Assembly: GCF_002019635.1 (NCBI RefSeq)
Contig: NZ_KV917372.1
Coordinates: 1,736,001-1,800,000, forward strand
DNA length: 64,000 bases
Direction: 5' to 3'
DNA from: Metabacillus halosaccharovorans
GTDB taxonomy: Bacteria; Bacillota; Bacilli; Bacillales; Bacillaceae
The position numbers and the translations under genes are program-made. The notes below the pieces were generated by a model that saw only the letters and a program-made list of their open reading frames with translations, had not been told where the DNA came from and did no database searches. This document shows positions 9,138 to 18,757 of the stretch, piece after piece (positions within the stretch are counted from its first letter, which is position 1; each line of letters begins with the position of its first letter).

Positions 9138-10547
9138 ATGGAACAATCCCAAAAGTCTTTTCTATTTAAAGTCATCTTTGTATCAACATTTGGTGGGCTA
9201 CTATTCGGTTACGACACTGGTGTAATCAATGGCGCCTTACCATTTATGTCTGAAGCACTTGGCCTTACGTCATTTACTGAAGGGCTTGTTGCAAGCTCAT
9301 TGCTTTTTGGTGCAGCTCTTGGTGCAGTTTTCGGTGGTAGATTATCAGATTACAGTGGACGCCGGAACAATATCCTTTTATTAGCTGTTATTTTCTTTGT
9401 CGCTACAGTTGGATGTACGTTGGCACCAAATGTAACGGCTATGGTGTTCTTTCGCTTCCTACTTGGATTAGCAGTTGGAGGAGCATCAGTAACAGTACCT
9501 AGTTATCTAGCAGAAATGTCTCCAGCGGAGAGTAGAGGAAGAATGGTTACCCAAAACGAACTAATGATTGTATCCGGTCAACTCTTAGCTTTTGTTATTA
9601 ATGCTATTCTAGGTAACACAATGGGCCACCATGATCATGTATGGCGTTATATGTTAATTATTGCCGCACTTCCTGCGATCTTTTTATTCTTTGGAATGCT
9701 TAAGCTTCCAGAAAGTCCCCGTTGGCTCGTTTCTAGGCAAAAAAATACTGAAGCTCTACAAGTTTTAAATAAAATCAGAGCAGAAAAGCAAGCAAAATCA
9801 GAACTAAATGAAATTAAATCAATCTTCGAAAAAGAGGCTCAAACTAATAAAGCAACGATGAAAGACATGGCTGTTCCTTGGGTACGACGTATTCTTTTCA
9901 TCGGAATTGGTATTGCAGTTGTTCAACAAGTTACAGGTGTTAACTCTATTATGTATTATGGGACTGAGATTCTGAAAGACGCCGGCTTTGATACAGGTGC
10001 AGCACTAATTGGTAACATTGCAAATGGTCTTATTTCTGTACTCGCTACTTTCGTCGGAATTTGGCTGCTCGGAAAAGTAGGTCGCAGACCAATGCTTTTA
10101 ACAGGTTTATTAGGCACAACATCAGCCCTTCTTCTTATTGGTATACTCTCAATTACACTTGAAGGAACCGCTGCTCTTCCGTATGTTGTTCTTTCGTTAA
10201 CAGTTTTATTTCTTGCTTTCCAGCAAGGTGCTATCTCACCAGTTACCTGGTTAATGTTGTCAGAAATATTCCCCACTCGTTTAAGAGGCCTTGGTATGGG
10301 TGTTAGTGTATTCTGTTTATGGATTGTTAATTTCTTAATAGGTTTATTATTCCCAATGCTTTTAGCATCAGTAGGTCTATCAACTACATTCTTTGTTTTC
10401 GTTGGACTCGGAATTATTGCTATGACATTTGTCGTTAAATTCTTACCGGAAACTAAAGGTCTGTCTCTTGAGCAATTGGAGGAGTACTTCCGTAATTATG
10501 GTAAGAATTATCCTACAGATGAGCCGTTAGACAAAATAGCTAAATGA
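9138..10547 (+). CDS. iolT: myo-Inositol/proton symporter IolT (MFS sugar porter)
   Basis: IolT is the major inositol importer, a 12-helix sugar porter of the major facilitator superfamily. The 469-residue protein shows the family signatures in order: GGLLFGYDTGVINGA in helix 1, GGRLSDYSGRR in loop 2-3, PESPRWL before the central loop, QQVTGVNSIMYY in helix 7, and PETKGLSLEQLE at the C-terminus. An AAAGGAGAG site precedes the ATG. It is divergent from iolR, with a cre-containing promoter and tandem 11-mers upstream, which supports an inositol rather than a glucose role. A strong terminator follows. Confidence 0.88.
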   Translation: MEQSQKSFLFKVIFVSTFGGLLFGYDTGVINGALPFMSEALGLTSFTEGLVASSLLFGAALGAVFGGRLSDYSGRRNNILLLAVIFFVATVGCTLAPNVTAMVFFRFLLGLAVGGASVTVPSYLAEMSPAESRGRMVTQNELMIVSGQLLAFVINAILGNTMGHHDHVWRYMLIIAALPAIFLFFGMLKLPESPRWLVSRQKNTEALQVLNKIRAEKQAKSELNEIKSIFEKEAQTNKATMKDMAVPWVRRILFIGIGIAVVQQVTGVNSIMYYGTEILKDAGFDTGAALIGNIANGLISVLATFVGIWLLGKVGRRPMLLTGLLGTTSALLLIGILSITLEGTAALPYVVLSLTVLFLAFQQGAISPVTWLMLSEIFPTRLRGLGMGVSVFCLWIVNFLIGLLFPMLLASVGLSTTFFVFVGLGIIAMTFVVKFLPETKGLSLEQLEEYFRNYGKNYPTDEPLDKIAK

Positions 10548-10555
10548 ATAAAATG

Positions 10556-10586
10556 AAGGCGCTTTATTCAAAGCGCCTTTTTATTT
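10556..10586 (+). terminator. Rho-independent terminator of iolT
   Basis: AAGGCGCTTT-attc-AAAGCGCCTT is a perfect 10-bp stem followed by a T-rich run. Confidence 0.9.
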
Positions 10587-10644
10587 AAAAGATTATGATT
10601 AGTATTCTCCATTTACGGACTAAATCAGAATGCAAATAGATATA

Positions 10645-12201
10645 CTAATTGTTCAATAATTTTCTAAACTGTTTTTTATACTCAGCAGGAGTATATCCGG
10701 TAAATTTTTTAAAACAAATACCAAAATATTGAGGGTTGTTATAGCCAGCTTTTTCACATACTTCATACGTTTTGATATCAGGGTTTCGCAATTCTTCCAT
10801 TGCTTTTTTCATCCGGATTTCCACCAAATAATCCCCAAAATTAAACCCTTTTTCCAGTTTAAACAAATTGCTCAAATACGGTGTACTAACATGAATAAAT
10901 TCCGCTACCTTTTTAAGTGTTAAGGTACTATCGTGATAATGCTCATTCATATACTTTATTGCTTGATCAACATGGCTGAAGTGATTTTTATCATGCTTTT
11001 TATACATTTCTTCACACCATTGCAAAATAAGTCCATTTAAAATCTCCATCATTTCTGAAAGGGTTTCCATTTTTATGATCTCTTTATAAAAATCAGATGA
11101 ATTAAAACTCTCCCCTACTTCTTTTCTCCATTTTTCAACTTCGAAAAATAGCATGGTACTAAACTTAAGTGTGAGGATTTTTAACTCAGTTAATGGAACC
11201 GACTTTTGATCAACAATTGTTTTATTTAATTGTTTAAGAGTACTACTCACCTTTTCAGGTATCCCTAACTTAATATTACTTTCTAATTCTATTTCTAGTT
11301 CTTTTAAGCGATTTTCTGTTTGTTCTCTACTTGAAACAGTATCTTCAAATGAAAAAAACCTGCATGTTCCCATTATATGTTTCATATCCATCGCTAAACG
11401 AGATTCAATCAATGATTTTCCAAGTTCAAATAAATTGGGATATGTTCTGCCAAACGTGATTGTAGGAGAATGATCAGTAAAGGAATCAAATAATTGTTGT
11501 GCCAGTTGGCATTTTCGGTTGTCGTCTTCATCATCAAGCGATAAAATAATTGCATTTTCATGTGGATCAATATTGATGACAATAAAGTTTCCTTGTAAAA
11601 AAAGAGATGAGGTGATCTCAACTATCTTTATGTTAGATTCTTCACTAAAACCTGCTGGAGAATGAACTAGAAGCGCGGCATAACTTGGTCCTTCCAATTC
11701 TACTCCTAGTTCAGCTAATTCTTTCTCCACATCCATTCGCTGATCGCCTTCTCTTATCAACTGCTGAAAGAATTTTTGTTGAAGATAGTGCAGGGATTCT
11801 TTCATTCTCATTTCCTTTTTTGTTTCATCTTCCCAATCTGCTGCTGCTTCTTGTACTTTGGAAAGCATTAGCTCTGAATCAACAGGCTTTAATAAGTAAT
11901 CAAAGGCTTTAAGTTTTAACGCTTGGTGAGCATATTTAAAATCTTCATACCCTGTTAAAAAAATAATTCTCGTTCCCGGACTAATCTCTTTAATCTTTTT
12001 CCCCATTTCCAATCCATTCATAAAAGGCATATTAATATCTGATATGACGACCTGCGGCTTGACTTTCTCAATTAGCTCTAGTGCCACCTCACCGTCTCCT
12101 GCTTGACCCGCGATGGTAAAACCGTGCTCCTCCCACTGGATTGACTGACAAATCCCTCGACGAATAATCCGATCATCTTCAACAACAATCACCTTATACA
12201 T
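10645..12201 (-). CDS. AraC-type response regulator (YesN-like)
   Basis: This 518-residue regulator has an N-terminal receiver domain (about 1-120, acidic pocket ED at 8-10, predicted phosphorylated Asp55, Lys in LLKPVDS). A long linker follows, and the C-terminus carries a double helix-turn-helix AraC DNA-binding domain (about 415-515, ending GYTPAEYKKQFRK). Its ATG overlaps the end of the histidine kinase gene by eight bases, so the two are translationally coupled. It probably controls the adjacent carbohydrate genes; the mirrored repeats at 18636-18752 are candidate targets. The sugar sensed is not known. Confidence 0.88.
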   Translation of the reverse strand: MYKVIVVEDDRIIRRGICQSIQWEEHGFTIAGQAGDGEVALELIEKVKPQVVISDINMPFMNGLEMGKKIKEISPGTRIIFLTGYEDFKYAHQALKLKAFDYLLKPVDSELMLSKVQEAAADWEDETKKEMRMKESLHYLQQKFFQQLIREGDQRMDVEKELAELGVELEGPSYAALLVHSPAGFSEESNIKIVEITSSLFLQGNFIVINIDPHENAIILSLDDEDDNRKCQLAQQLFDSFTDHSPTITFGRTYPNLFELGKSLIESRLAMDMKHIMGTCRFFSFEDTVSSREQTENRLKELEIELESNIKLGIPEKVSSTLKQLNKTIVDQKSVPLTELKILTLKFSTMLFFEVEKWRKEVGESFNSSDFYKEIIKMETLSEMMEILNGLILQWCEEMYKKHDKNHFSHVDQAIKYMNEHYHDSTLTLKKVAEFIHVSTPYLSNLFKLEKGFNFGDYLVEIRMKKAMEELRNPDIKTYEVCEKAGYNNPQYFGICFKKFTGYTPAEYKKQFRKLLNN

Positions 12202-13987
12202 CTCCGTTAATCTCCCCCTTTGTTTTAGGAATCATAATGCTCACCACTGTTCCCTGACCAGGTTTACTGGATATAACTAATCCATATTCTTTTCCAAAGT
12301 GGATGTTAATTCGTTCGTTTACACTTTTTAATCCAATCCCAATAAATCCTCTTTTCTCCTGAAAGGATTCTCCCAGTTCTCTCTTTATTTCTATTAATTT
12401 ATCTTGTTCGATCCCATTCCCATTATCAGCCACCTCTAAGTGAATGGACCCTTCCTTCTCAAATCCTCTTATTGAAATTTTTCCAAGACCTCTTTTCTGT
12501 TTTACACCATGGTATATCGCATTTTCTATAAGCGGTTGTAGAGAAAGTTTGATTATGTTATAGGAAAGAATCTCTTGTTCAATGTTAATTTCGTAAGTAA
12601 AGTCATCTCCATACCGCATTTCCTGAATAAATAAGTAATGCTCAATATGCTCGATCTCATCCTTTATGGAGATAATCTCTTTTCCTTTACTAATTCCGAT
12701 TCGAAAAAAGCTTGAGAGAGCGCTTACCATTTGACTTGCATCCTTATTAAGACCCATGTCACAGAGCCCTTTTATTGAATAAAGCGTATTATAAAGAAAG
12801 TGTGGATTTATTTGTGCATGCATAATAGCAAATTCTAATTGCCGCTTTTCCTCCTGGTCCAACCGAATCTGGTCCATCAATGTTTGAATTCGGAAGAATA
12901 ATTCTTTAAAACCGTTATGAAGGATTTTCATTTCTTCAGGACCGGATGTTTCATCATAAAAATCAAGGCTTTGGTTATTCATTGTGCGCATTTGTTCAGC
13001 CATTTTTTCAAATGGTTTTGAAATATATTTTCCTACAATATTGGTGATAAATATTGCACTGACAATCATCATGATAATGAAAAAAACAGTCACATGTTTT
13101 ATGTAATTTACTTTGTTTAATATCTCATTTTCAGGGACTATGGCTGCCAGTTTCCATTTATTTGCCTGGATTGTATCATAAATCACAATCATCTCTTCAC
13201 CCGCAGCGCTTTCATAGGAGAACTGTCCACTCTCTTTTTTCATACTTTGAAGGGAATGAAGCGTTTTATGATCAAGTTTATATTCCTCTTTCACATCTTT
13301 GGATTCATATTTTCCGTCAGGACTGATCAGGGTAAGGTAACCATTTTTACCGATTAATGATTTGTTCAATACCTGTTCAAAAAAATCATCACGAAGATTA
13401 AAAAGTACAATTCCTTTATCTGAATTCTCGATCACTCTAAACACTGACATAACCTGATCGTTTGTCTTAAAAATTTGATCTTGATGGATATTCCTCCAAT
13501 AAAACCCCTCTTTATTTCCTTTATATTGGTTAAAATAATGATCATATGGAACAGAGGGATTAGATGTATAATCACTATGGTAAAGCAAAAACTCACCCTG
13601 ATTAAGATCAATTAAAACGGATTCAATGATGACATTATACCGGGAATAAACAAGCTGTAAACTTTTATCAATCTCCACATAATATTCAGGTTTAATGTCA
13701 GATTCTTTCGTTCCGACTAAGTTTAAAACCCTCGGATCATTCGATACCGCTACAAGTTGCTGAAAAACATCCGAAAGCATATAGTCTAAATAATTTATTG
13801 ACTGGAAGATCGTATCATTTACATTTTTATATGCATTTTCTTCAATTTGTGCAGTCGCAAGCATAGAGGATACCCATCCAGAAACGGATATAAAAATAAT
13901 AATGATAGACAAATAGAGTGTATTTATTGTAGATTTAATCGAGTACAGAAAATACTTTCGAATGAATTTCTTTATCTTCGTCACCAT
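12194..13987 (-). CDS. Sensor histidine kinase (YesM-like)
   Basis: A 597-residue membrane kinase of the LytS/YesM class. It has a transmembrane helix near residues 22-44, an extracellular sensor region of about 250 residues (Cache-like by position), a second helix near 300-320, a HAMP linker, a His_kinase domain with the phosphorylated His in INPHFLYNTLYS (about residue 395), and an HATPase_c domain with DNGNGI and GIGLKSVNER. An AGGAGAA site precedes the ATG. It forms an operon with the response regulator. A cre-like sequence lies about 70 bases upstream but is off register by one base. Confidence 0.88.
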   Translation of the reverse strand: MVTKIKKFIRKYFLYSIKSTINTLYLSIIIIFISVSGWVSSMLATAQIEENAYKNVNDTIFQSINYLDYMLSDVFQQLVAVSNDPRVLNLVGTKESDIKPEYYVEIDKSLQLVYSRYNVIIESVLIDLNQGEFLLYHSDYTSNPSVPYDHYFNQYKGNKEGFYWRNIHQDQIFKTNDQVMSVFRVIENSDKGIVLFNLRDDFFEQVLNKSLIGKNGYLTLISPDGKYESKDVKEEYKLDHKTLHSLQSMKKESGQFSYESAAGEEMIVIYDTIQANKWKLAAIVPENEILNKVNYIKHVTVFFIIMMIVSAIFITNIVGKYISKPFEKMAEQMRTMNNQSLDFYDETSGPEEMKILHNGFKELFFRIQTLMDQIRLDQEEKRQLEFAIMHAQINPHFLYNTLYSIKGLCDMGLNKDASQMVSALSSFFRIGISKGKEIISIKDEIEHIEHYLFIQEMRYGDDFTYEINIEQEILSYNIIKLSLQPLIENAIYHGVKQKRGLGKISIRGFEKEGSIHLEVADNGNGIEQDKLIEIKRELGESFQEKRGFIGIGLKSVNERINIHFGKEYGLVISSKPGQGTVVSIMIPKTKGEINGDV

Positions 13988-14124
13988 CTTTTAAATTCTC
14001 CTGTAGTAACAAAATAGAAGACAAACTCTCCTACTAAAAACAATAACTGATTAAATGAAAGCGGTAAACAAAATTCTCCCGCAAATTCCAGAACTTTTTG
14101 ATACATCTTTAAAGAATACATAGA

Positions 14125-14162
14125 AACCTTTCCTTACACTCAAAAAAAGTATAAGAAAAGGT
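14125..14162 (-). terminator. Long imperfect hairpin between the GH105 and kinase genes
   Basis: AACCTTTCCTTACACT pairs with AGTATAAGAAAAGGTT across a 6-7 base loop (16-bp stem with a few mismatches). The minus-strand T-run is weak. It probably marks the end of the ABC-GH105 transcript or partly attenuates reading into the kinase gene. Confidence 0.5.
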
Positions 14163-14195
14163 TCATGTCTTTGTATTACGTACAATATTGTTAAA

Positions 14196-15323
14196 CTAAT
14201 CTAAGTTGTTACCTGATTCCTTAATAAGATCATAATAAGCCATGCTTCCTAAAATAAATGCACCCATACCATGCAAATCATTTTCTGATGTAGGGCGTTC
14301 CACATAATAGTCATACACTCCAGCTGAAGTTCCAATACAAATCCCGCTTAAGTTGAGTGCTGCTTCCTTTTCTTCCACCATGTGTTTTAACAACCCTTTA
14401 TATCCCTTATCAACTACTTTACGGTAAGAGGTATCCACATAGCCAAGTTGGATTCCTTTCGCGATAAAGTAAATAAATAGTGCAGAACAAGATGATTCTA
14501 ACCAGTTGTCTTCAAGGTCACCTTTATCTACTATTTGATACCATAATCCCGTTTTTTCATCTTGAAACTTTACAATAGCGGGGATAAAGCTTTGAAGCGA
14601 TGAAATCAATTCCTCCTGTCCACGCTGTCTGTCTCCTAATAGCTCCAATAAATCAATTAATGCTGTGCCATACCAGCCGACAGAACGACCCCAGAATTCT
14701 TGTGAACAACCTGTTTCAGGATTTGCCCATGGCTGAACCTTTTTCTCATCCCAGGCGTGATAAAGTAGTCCCGTTTTCTCATCTGTCATATGTTTTCTCA
14801 TCAGCTTTTCTTGTAAAAGAACAGTTTGAATTAATTCTTCTTCATGGAAGTGCCGGCTATAAAGAAGCATGAACGGTCCACCCATAAAGAGGCCATCTAA
14901 CCACATTTGATAAGGGTATTTTTCTTTATGCCAAAAACCATTTTCGCTTGTTCTGTTAATTGTTTCTAAAGCACTTCTTAGTCTCTTTGCCGCAATCATA
15001 TATCTTGGGTCTTTTGTCTCTTCGTATAATGGAAACAATAAAATTCCCGCCATCGTGGAATCAAGCTCATCTCTTGCAAAACAGACATTACCAAACTCAT
15101 CAATTAAATGATCAAAATAAGCTTTTATATACTCAAAATATTCTTTTTTCCCGGTAGCTTGATAAACTCTGTACATACCATACAGGAACACTCCTTGATG
15201 GTAATGAAAATGATTAACAGGGGGCAATTCCTCTGCTCGGAATGTTTGCATCAAAGCCTGACATGCCTTTTCCGCCATCACCAAAGGAGTTCCGATTGCC
15301 ATTTTTTCTGTTGTATTTTCCAT
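14196..15323 (-). CDS. GH105 family unsaturated uronyl hydrolase (YteR/YesR-like)
   Basis: The 375-residue protein is an (alpha/alpha)6-barrel hydrolase of family GH105/GH88. These enzymes hydrate the 4,5-unsaturated uronic acid at the non-reducing end of oligosaccharides made by lyases. The motif WLDGLFMGGPF, with its catalytic Asp near residue 145, and FWGRSVGWYGTALIDLL are family hallmarks. No signal peptide is visible, so it acts inside the cell on an imported disaccharide or oligosaccharide. It is the last gene of the ABC importer operon. A rhamnogalacturonan-type substrate is likely from the family, but a glucuronyl or other acidic sugar cannot be excluded. Confidence 0.82.
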   Translation of the reverse strand: MENTTEKMAIGTPLVMAEKACQALMQTFRAEELPPVNHFHYHQGVFLYGMYRVYQATGKKEYFEYIKAYFDHLIDEFGNVCFARDELDSTMAGILLFPLYEETKDPRYMIAAKRLRSALETINRTSENGFWHKEKYPYQMWLDGLFMGGPFMLLYSRHFHEEELIQTVLLQEKLMRKHMTDEKTGLLYHAWDEKKVQPWANPETGCSQEFWGRSVGWYGTALIDLLELLGDRQRGQEELISSLQSFIPAIVKFQDEKTGLWYQIVDKGDLEDNWLESSCSALFIYFIAKGIQLGYVDTSYRKVVDKGYKGLLKHMVEEKEAALNLSGICIGTSAGVYDYYVERPTSENDLHGMGAFILGSMAYYDLIKESGNNLD

Positions 15324-15416
15324 TATCTATTCTCCTTTTCTCGAAAGTATCAAAGAATGTATTCAGTGGTGGAAACAATCCATTCCATTTCCCACTGAAT
15401 GTAATGTAACATCTTA

Positions 15417-16760
15417 TTATTTATTAAACGTTTCATCATATTTTGCTTTTGAATCTTCAATTGCTTTTGCCCATTCGTCAAGGAATTCCTGAGCTGTTTT
15501 TTCACCGCTCATTACTTGCTGAATTCCAGGGTCTACAATGTTATCAAGGATTGAACGGTAATCCGGTAAGTAGAACGGTGGTTCATAAAGTTTCGTTTCA
15601 GGGTTTTCATATACATCAAATGCTACTTTAATATGCTGGGCATTCTGTACCCACTCATCATCCAACACTTCGGAATTTGTTGGGATTTGACCAGTTGCTT
15701 CATTCCACAAGCTTTGTGCCTCTACAGAGTTAACAAACTCAACAAATTTCCATGCAGCATCAGGATTTTCTGAATTTTTAAAGATCGCTACATTGACAGC
15801 GTTTCCACCCTCAGCAACGTATTTTCCATCCTCAGTTTTAGGAAGTGGAATAGTCTTAAATGTTCCTTCTTCTAATGACTTCTTATGCTCACCATAAGAA
15901 CCAACATTGTGGTGCACCATGGCAACGACACCAGTATCAAAGCCTGCAATCATTTCCTTATACCCGTTCGTGATATCACTCTTCGGTGTGAATTTTTCAT
16001 AATATGACAGATATTTTTCAACGAACTCCACATGTTTAGGATCATTGATATTTACTTTTCCATCTTCACTAAAGTAATCTAAACCACTATAAGCAAACAT
16101 TAAACGCTGTAGCTGGAAGGATCCGCCAGCACCTCCTCGAATTGTATATCCATAGCGTCCATTCTCTTTATCTGTCATTTTTTCAATGGCTGTAAAGAAC
16201 TCATCAAATGTTTCTGGTTCTTTTACCCCTGCTTCTTCAAACCAGTCTGTACGAATCCAGATTGTGTCAAGGTTTTGAGCATATGGAATCCCGTAAAGTT
16301 TTCCATCTTGTGTAATTTTCTTATTAAAGTCGATAGCACCTGAGTTCATTTTATCCTTTAATTCAGAACCCTCGAAATACTCATCGATAGGAAGTAATGC
16401 CTCACGAATGGCAAACTCAGGAAGCCATGTTGTTTGAACAGATCCAACGTCTGGAGTATCATTTGCTGCAATTGCTGCATCATATTTAGATTTAGCCGAT
16501 TTATTTGGAATACCGACATACTCAACATCAATGCTCGGATTTGCTTCCTCAAACTGTTTAATGACTTCTTCCCATAAAGGTGTCCGTTCAGGACTTGCAT
16601 TCTCATCCCAGAATGTAATCTTTACAGGTTCATCTGAACTGCCTCCGGATTTTGGAGTCGAAGACGTTTCATCACCGCCACTGCATCCAGCAAGCAGCAA
16701 TCCAGAAACAATTGAAAGGGTTAATAAAGATTTCGTCCATTTTTTCTTATTTACTAACAT
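15417..16760 (-). CDS. ABC sugar-binding lipoprotein (family 1)
   Basis: A 447-residue extracellular solute-binding protein with a lipoprotein signal peptide ending LLLAGC-S around residue 26. The mature protein has the family 1 (MalE-like) arrangement. The block ITFWDENASPERTPLWEEV follows the lipobox, and NSVEAQSLWNEATGQIP lies near the C-terminus. It is the third gene of the importer operon, after two permeases. It is closely similar along its whole length to the second binding protein at 20050-21372, so the two are paralogues. The operon carries no ATPase gene; a shared MsmX-type ATPase is presumably used. Confidence 0.88.
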   Translation of the reverse strand: MLVNKKKWTKSLLTLSIVSGLLLAGCSGGDETSSTPKSGGSSDEPVKITFWDENASPERTPLWEEVIKQFEEANPSIDVEYVGIPNKSAKSKYDAAIAANDTPDVGSVQTTWLPEFAIREALLPIDEYFEGSELKDKMNSGAIDFNKKITQDGKLYGIPYAQNLDTIWIRTDWFEEAGVKEPETFDEFFTAIEKMTDKENGRYGYTIRGGAGGSFQLQRLMFAYSGLDYFSEDGKVNINDPKHVEFVEKYLSYYEKFTPKSDITNGYKEMIAGFDTGVVAMVHHNVGSYGEHKKSLEEGTFKTIPLPKTEDGKYVAEGGNAVNVAIFKNSENPDAAWKFVEFVNSVEAQSLWNEATGQIPTNSEVLDDEWVQNAQHIKVAFDVYENPETKLYEPPFYLPDYRSILDNIVDPGIQQVMSGEKTAQEFLDEWAKAIEDSKAKYDETFNK

Positions 16761-16790
16761 GATAGTACCCCCTTAGATTTTTATAAATAA

Positions 16791-17627
16791 TTAGCCTTTG
16801 ACAGCCCCACCCATACCATTGACAAGATGTTTCTGTGCATAGGCAAATAATATAACTGCAGGAATTAAAGCAATGACACTACCAGCTGCTAATGCTCCAT
16901 AGTTAACATTAAATTCTCCCATCATTGAACTTAATCCGACTGGAAGTGTGAACTTTGATTGCTGATTGGTCAGCATTAAAGCTAGTAAAAATTCGTTCCA
17001 GGTATAGATGAATGTAAATACCCCTGTTGCTACAATCCCCGGCAGCAGTAATGGAAAAACAACATGACGCAAGGATTGCATCTTTGAACAACCATCAATC
17101 ATAGCTGCTTCTTCCAATTCTTTTGGTACATTTGAAATAAACCCTGCCATGAGAATCGTCGTAAATGGAATTTCAACTGCTGTATACGTAATAATCAGTG
17201 AAAGCGGATGACTAATTAATCCTAAATTCTTAAAGATGATAAACAATGGAATGATCATCATTGCTCGCGGGATAAACTGAGTACATAGCAGCATCAGCAT
17301 AAAACTTCTCTTCCCTTTAAATTGATATCTGGACAGAGCATAACCAGATAATGTAGAACAGATAAGAACGATAATAACAGTAAAAAATCCAACGATTAAA
17401 CTGTTCTTAAAGAATGTTGCAAAGCCAATATTCGTCCAGGCATAGACAAAATTTTCAACTGTAGGATTTGCCGGTAAGTATTGCAAAGGACGCTTGATGA
17501 TATCTCCTTCCGGTTTTATGGCAGTATTAATTGTCCAGTAGATTGGAAACATCGTAAAACTAAGCATTAACGCCAAAGGTAGATAAAGAGTTAATAGTTT
17601 GTCTATTTTTTTATTTTTGGATAACAT
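16791..17627 (-). CDS. ABC sugar permease, MalG type
   Basis: A 278-residue inner-membrane component with about six hydrophobic segments. The EAA loop needed for ATPase contact is readable as EEAAMIDGCSKMQSLRHVVFP near residue 190. The second permease of the operon, it is separated from the first by eight bases. Its ribosome binding site AGAAGGAG overlaps the upstream stop codon, indicating coupled translation. Confidence 0.88.
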   Translation of the reverse strand: MLSKNKKIDKLLTLYLPLALMLSFTMFPIYWTINTAIKPEGDIIKRPLQYLPANPTVENFVYAWTNIGFATFFKNSLIVGFFTVIIVLICSTLSGYALSRYQFKGKRSFMLMLLCTQFIPRAMMIIPLFIIFKNLGLISHPLSLIITYTAVEIPFTTILMAGFISNVPKELEEAAMIDGCSKMQSLRHVVFPLLLPGIVATGVFTFIYTWNEFLLALMLTNQQSKFTLPVGLSSMMGEFNVNYGALAAGSVIALIPAVILFAYAQKHLVNGMGGAVKG

Positions 17628-17635
17628 CCTTCAAA

Positions 17636-18577
17636 TCACTCCTTCTCATATCTGGATAGTTTTAAATAAAGGATGGCAAAGATTAATAGAATCCCAAATG
17701 AAACAACTGTTAATGCTGAGCCATAGCCGAAATTACTTCCATGTACAGCTAAATCAGCGATATACATCGTAAGCGTTGTTGTGGAGTGTGCAGGCCCGCC
17801 ACCTGTTAAATTGAATATGAGATCCACGTTATTAAACTCCCAAACGACCCTTAGTAAGGTTGTTAAGATAATTGTGTTTTTTAGTTGTGGTAGCGTGACA
17901 TAGAAAAATGTTTTCCTTCTACTCGCCCCATCCACTTTTGCTGCCTCATATAATTCGCTTGGAATACTTTGTAAGGAAGCTAATAGAGTAATGGCAAAGA
18001 AAGGAATCCCCCTCCATAATTCAGCAATGACCACTGCCCAAAAAGCTGTTGAAGTGCTTGCTAGAAAGGCCATCGGTTCATTAATTATGCCTATTTTCAT
18101 TAGCATGTCATTGATAACACCCATGTGCTCATTGAACATCATCGACCACATTACTGACGCAAGCACACCAGATATTGCCCATGGAATAAAGGCCACTGCT
18201 CGAGCCAGCCCTCTAAATTTAAAGGTTTGGTTTAGTAATAAAGCTAAAATCATCCCAAACGTTAATTGAAGGCCCACTTCTGATACAACCCATTTCAAAC
18301 TATTAAGTAAACTTGGAACAAACATTTCATCCTGAGTAAAAATTTTGACAAAATTATCCAGTCCTGCAAATCCATTGTAGTAAGGTGCAGATACGTCATA
18401 GTTTTGAAGACTATAGTAAAATACAGTTGCTATCGGATAAAACAGAAAACCTACAATTATGAGGAATGATGGCAAAATAAAAAGATACGGAATCCACTTT
18501 TCTTTGTTTATTTTCTTTTTATGAACCACCTTGTTACTGTTAATAGTTGTTTTCGGTAATCCTTGAGAATAACTCAT
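17636..18577 (-). CDS. ABC sugar permease, MalF type
   Basis: A 313-residue membrane component with an N-terminal cytoplasmic stretch of about 28 residues, six hydrophobic segments and an EAA loop (ELYEAAKVDGASRRKTFFYVTLP). It is the first gene of the importer operon. A strong AAAGGAGGAAACG site precedes the ATG. The predicted promoter with a cre box and paired repeats lies directly upstream. Confidence 0.88.
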   Translation of the reverse strand: MSYSQGLPKTTINSNKVVHKKKINKEKWIPYLFILPSFLIIVGFLFYPIATVFYYSLQNYDVSAPYYNGFAGLDNFVKIFTQDEMFVPSLLNSLKWVVSEVGLQLTFGMILALLLNQTFKFRGLARAVAFIPWAISGVLASVMWSMMFNEHMGVINDMLMKIGIINEPMAFLASTSTAFWAVVIAELWRGIPFFAITLLASLQSIPSELYEAAKVDGASRRKTFFYVTLPQLKNTIILTTLLRVVWEFNNVDLIFNLTGGGPAHSTTTLTMYIADLAVHGSNFGYGSALTVVSFGILLIFAILYLKLSRYEKE

Positions 18578-18601
18578 ATCGTTTCCTCCTTTCTGGGTTT
18601 A

Positions 18602-18630
18602 ATTGTAAATGTAAACGGTTTCTTTTGTAA
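18602..18630 (-). promoter_or_regulatory. Promoter of the ABC importer operon with cre box in the spacer
   Basis: On the minus strand TTACAA (18625-18630), a 17-base spacer and TACAAT (18602-18607) form a promoter with a poor -35 box, as expected for an activator-dependent gene. The spacer holds a cre box, TGTAAACGGTTTCT (18610-18623), matching 13 of 14 consensus positions. Confidence 0.6.
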
Positions 18631-18635
18631 TTAAA

Positions 18636-18667
18636 GATTTTAAGATGATTGATTAAAATTTTAAGAT
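18636..18667 (-). promoter_or_regulatory. Activator-type operator pair facing the ABC operon
   Basis: Read toward the ABC operon, ATCTTAAAATT (18657-18667) and ATCTTAAAATC (18636-18646) are direct repeats whose starts are 21 bp apart, two helical turns. The proximal copy ends five bases before the -35 box. This is the arrangement used by AraC-type activators. Confidence 0.6.
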
Positions 18668-18720
18668 ATTTTAGAAAATTCATTTTTCCCTTTTTCCCCT
18701 ACTCGTCTTTCAATCTACTT

Positions 18721-18752
18721 ATCTTAAAATTTTACTAATTGGTCTTAAAATC
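18721..18752 (+). promoter_or_regulatory. Activator-type operator pair facing the isomerase gene
   Basis: ATCTTAAAATT (18721-18731) and GTCTTAAAATC (18742-18752) are direct repeats spaced 21 bp. They mirror the pair at 18636-18667, with distal and proximal copy types in the same order relative to transcription. Confidence 0.6.
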
Positions 18753-18757
18753 TTTTA

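Noticed and set aside
14055-14069. cre-like TGAAAGCGGTAAACA upstream of the first histidine kinase
   Set aside because: It has one base too many for the CcpA consensus, so I did not annotate it as a site.
18669-18720. Pyrimidine-rich stretch between the two operator pairs, considered as an extra binding site
   Set aside because: No repeat or symmetry beyond the two mirrored pairs could be seen.
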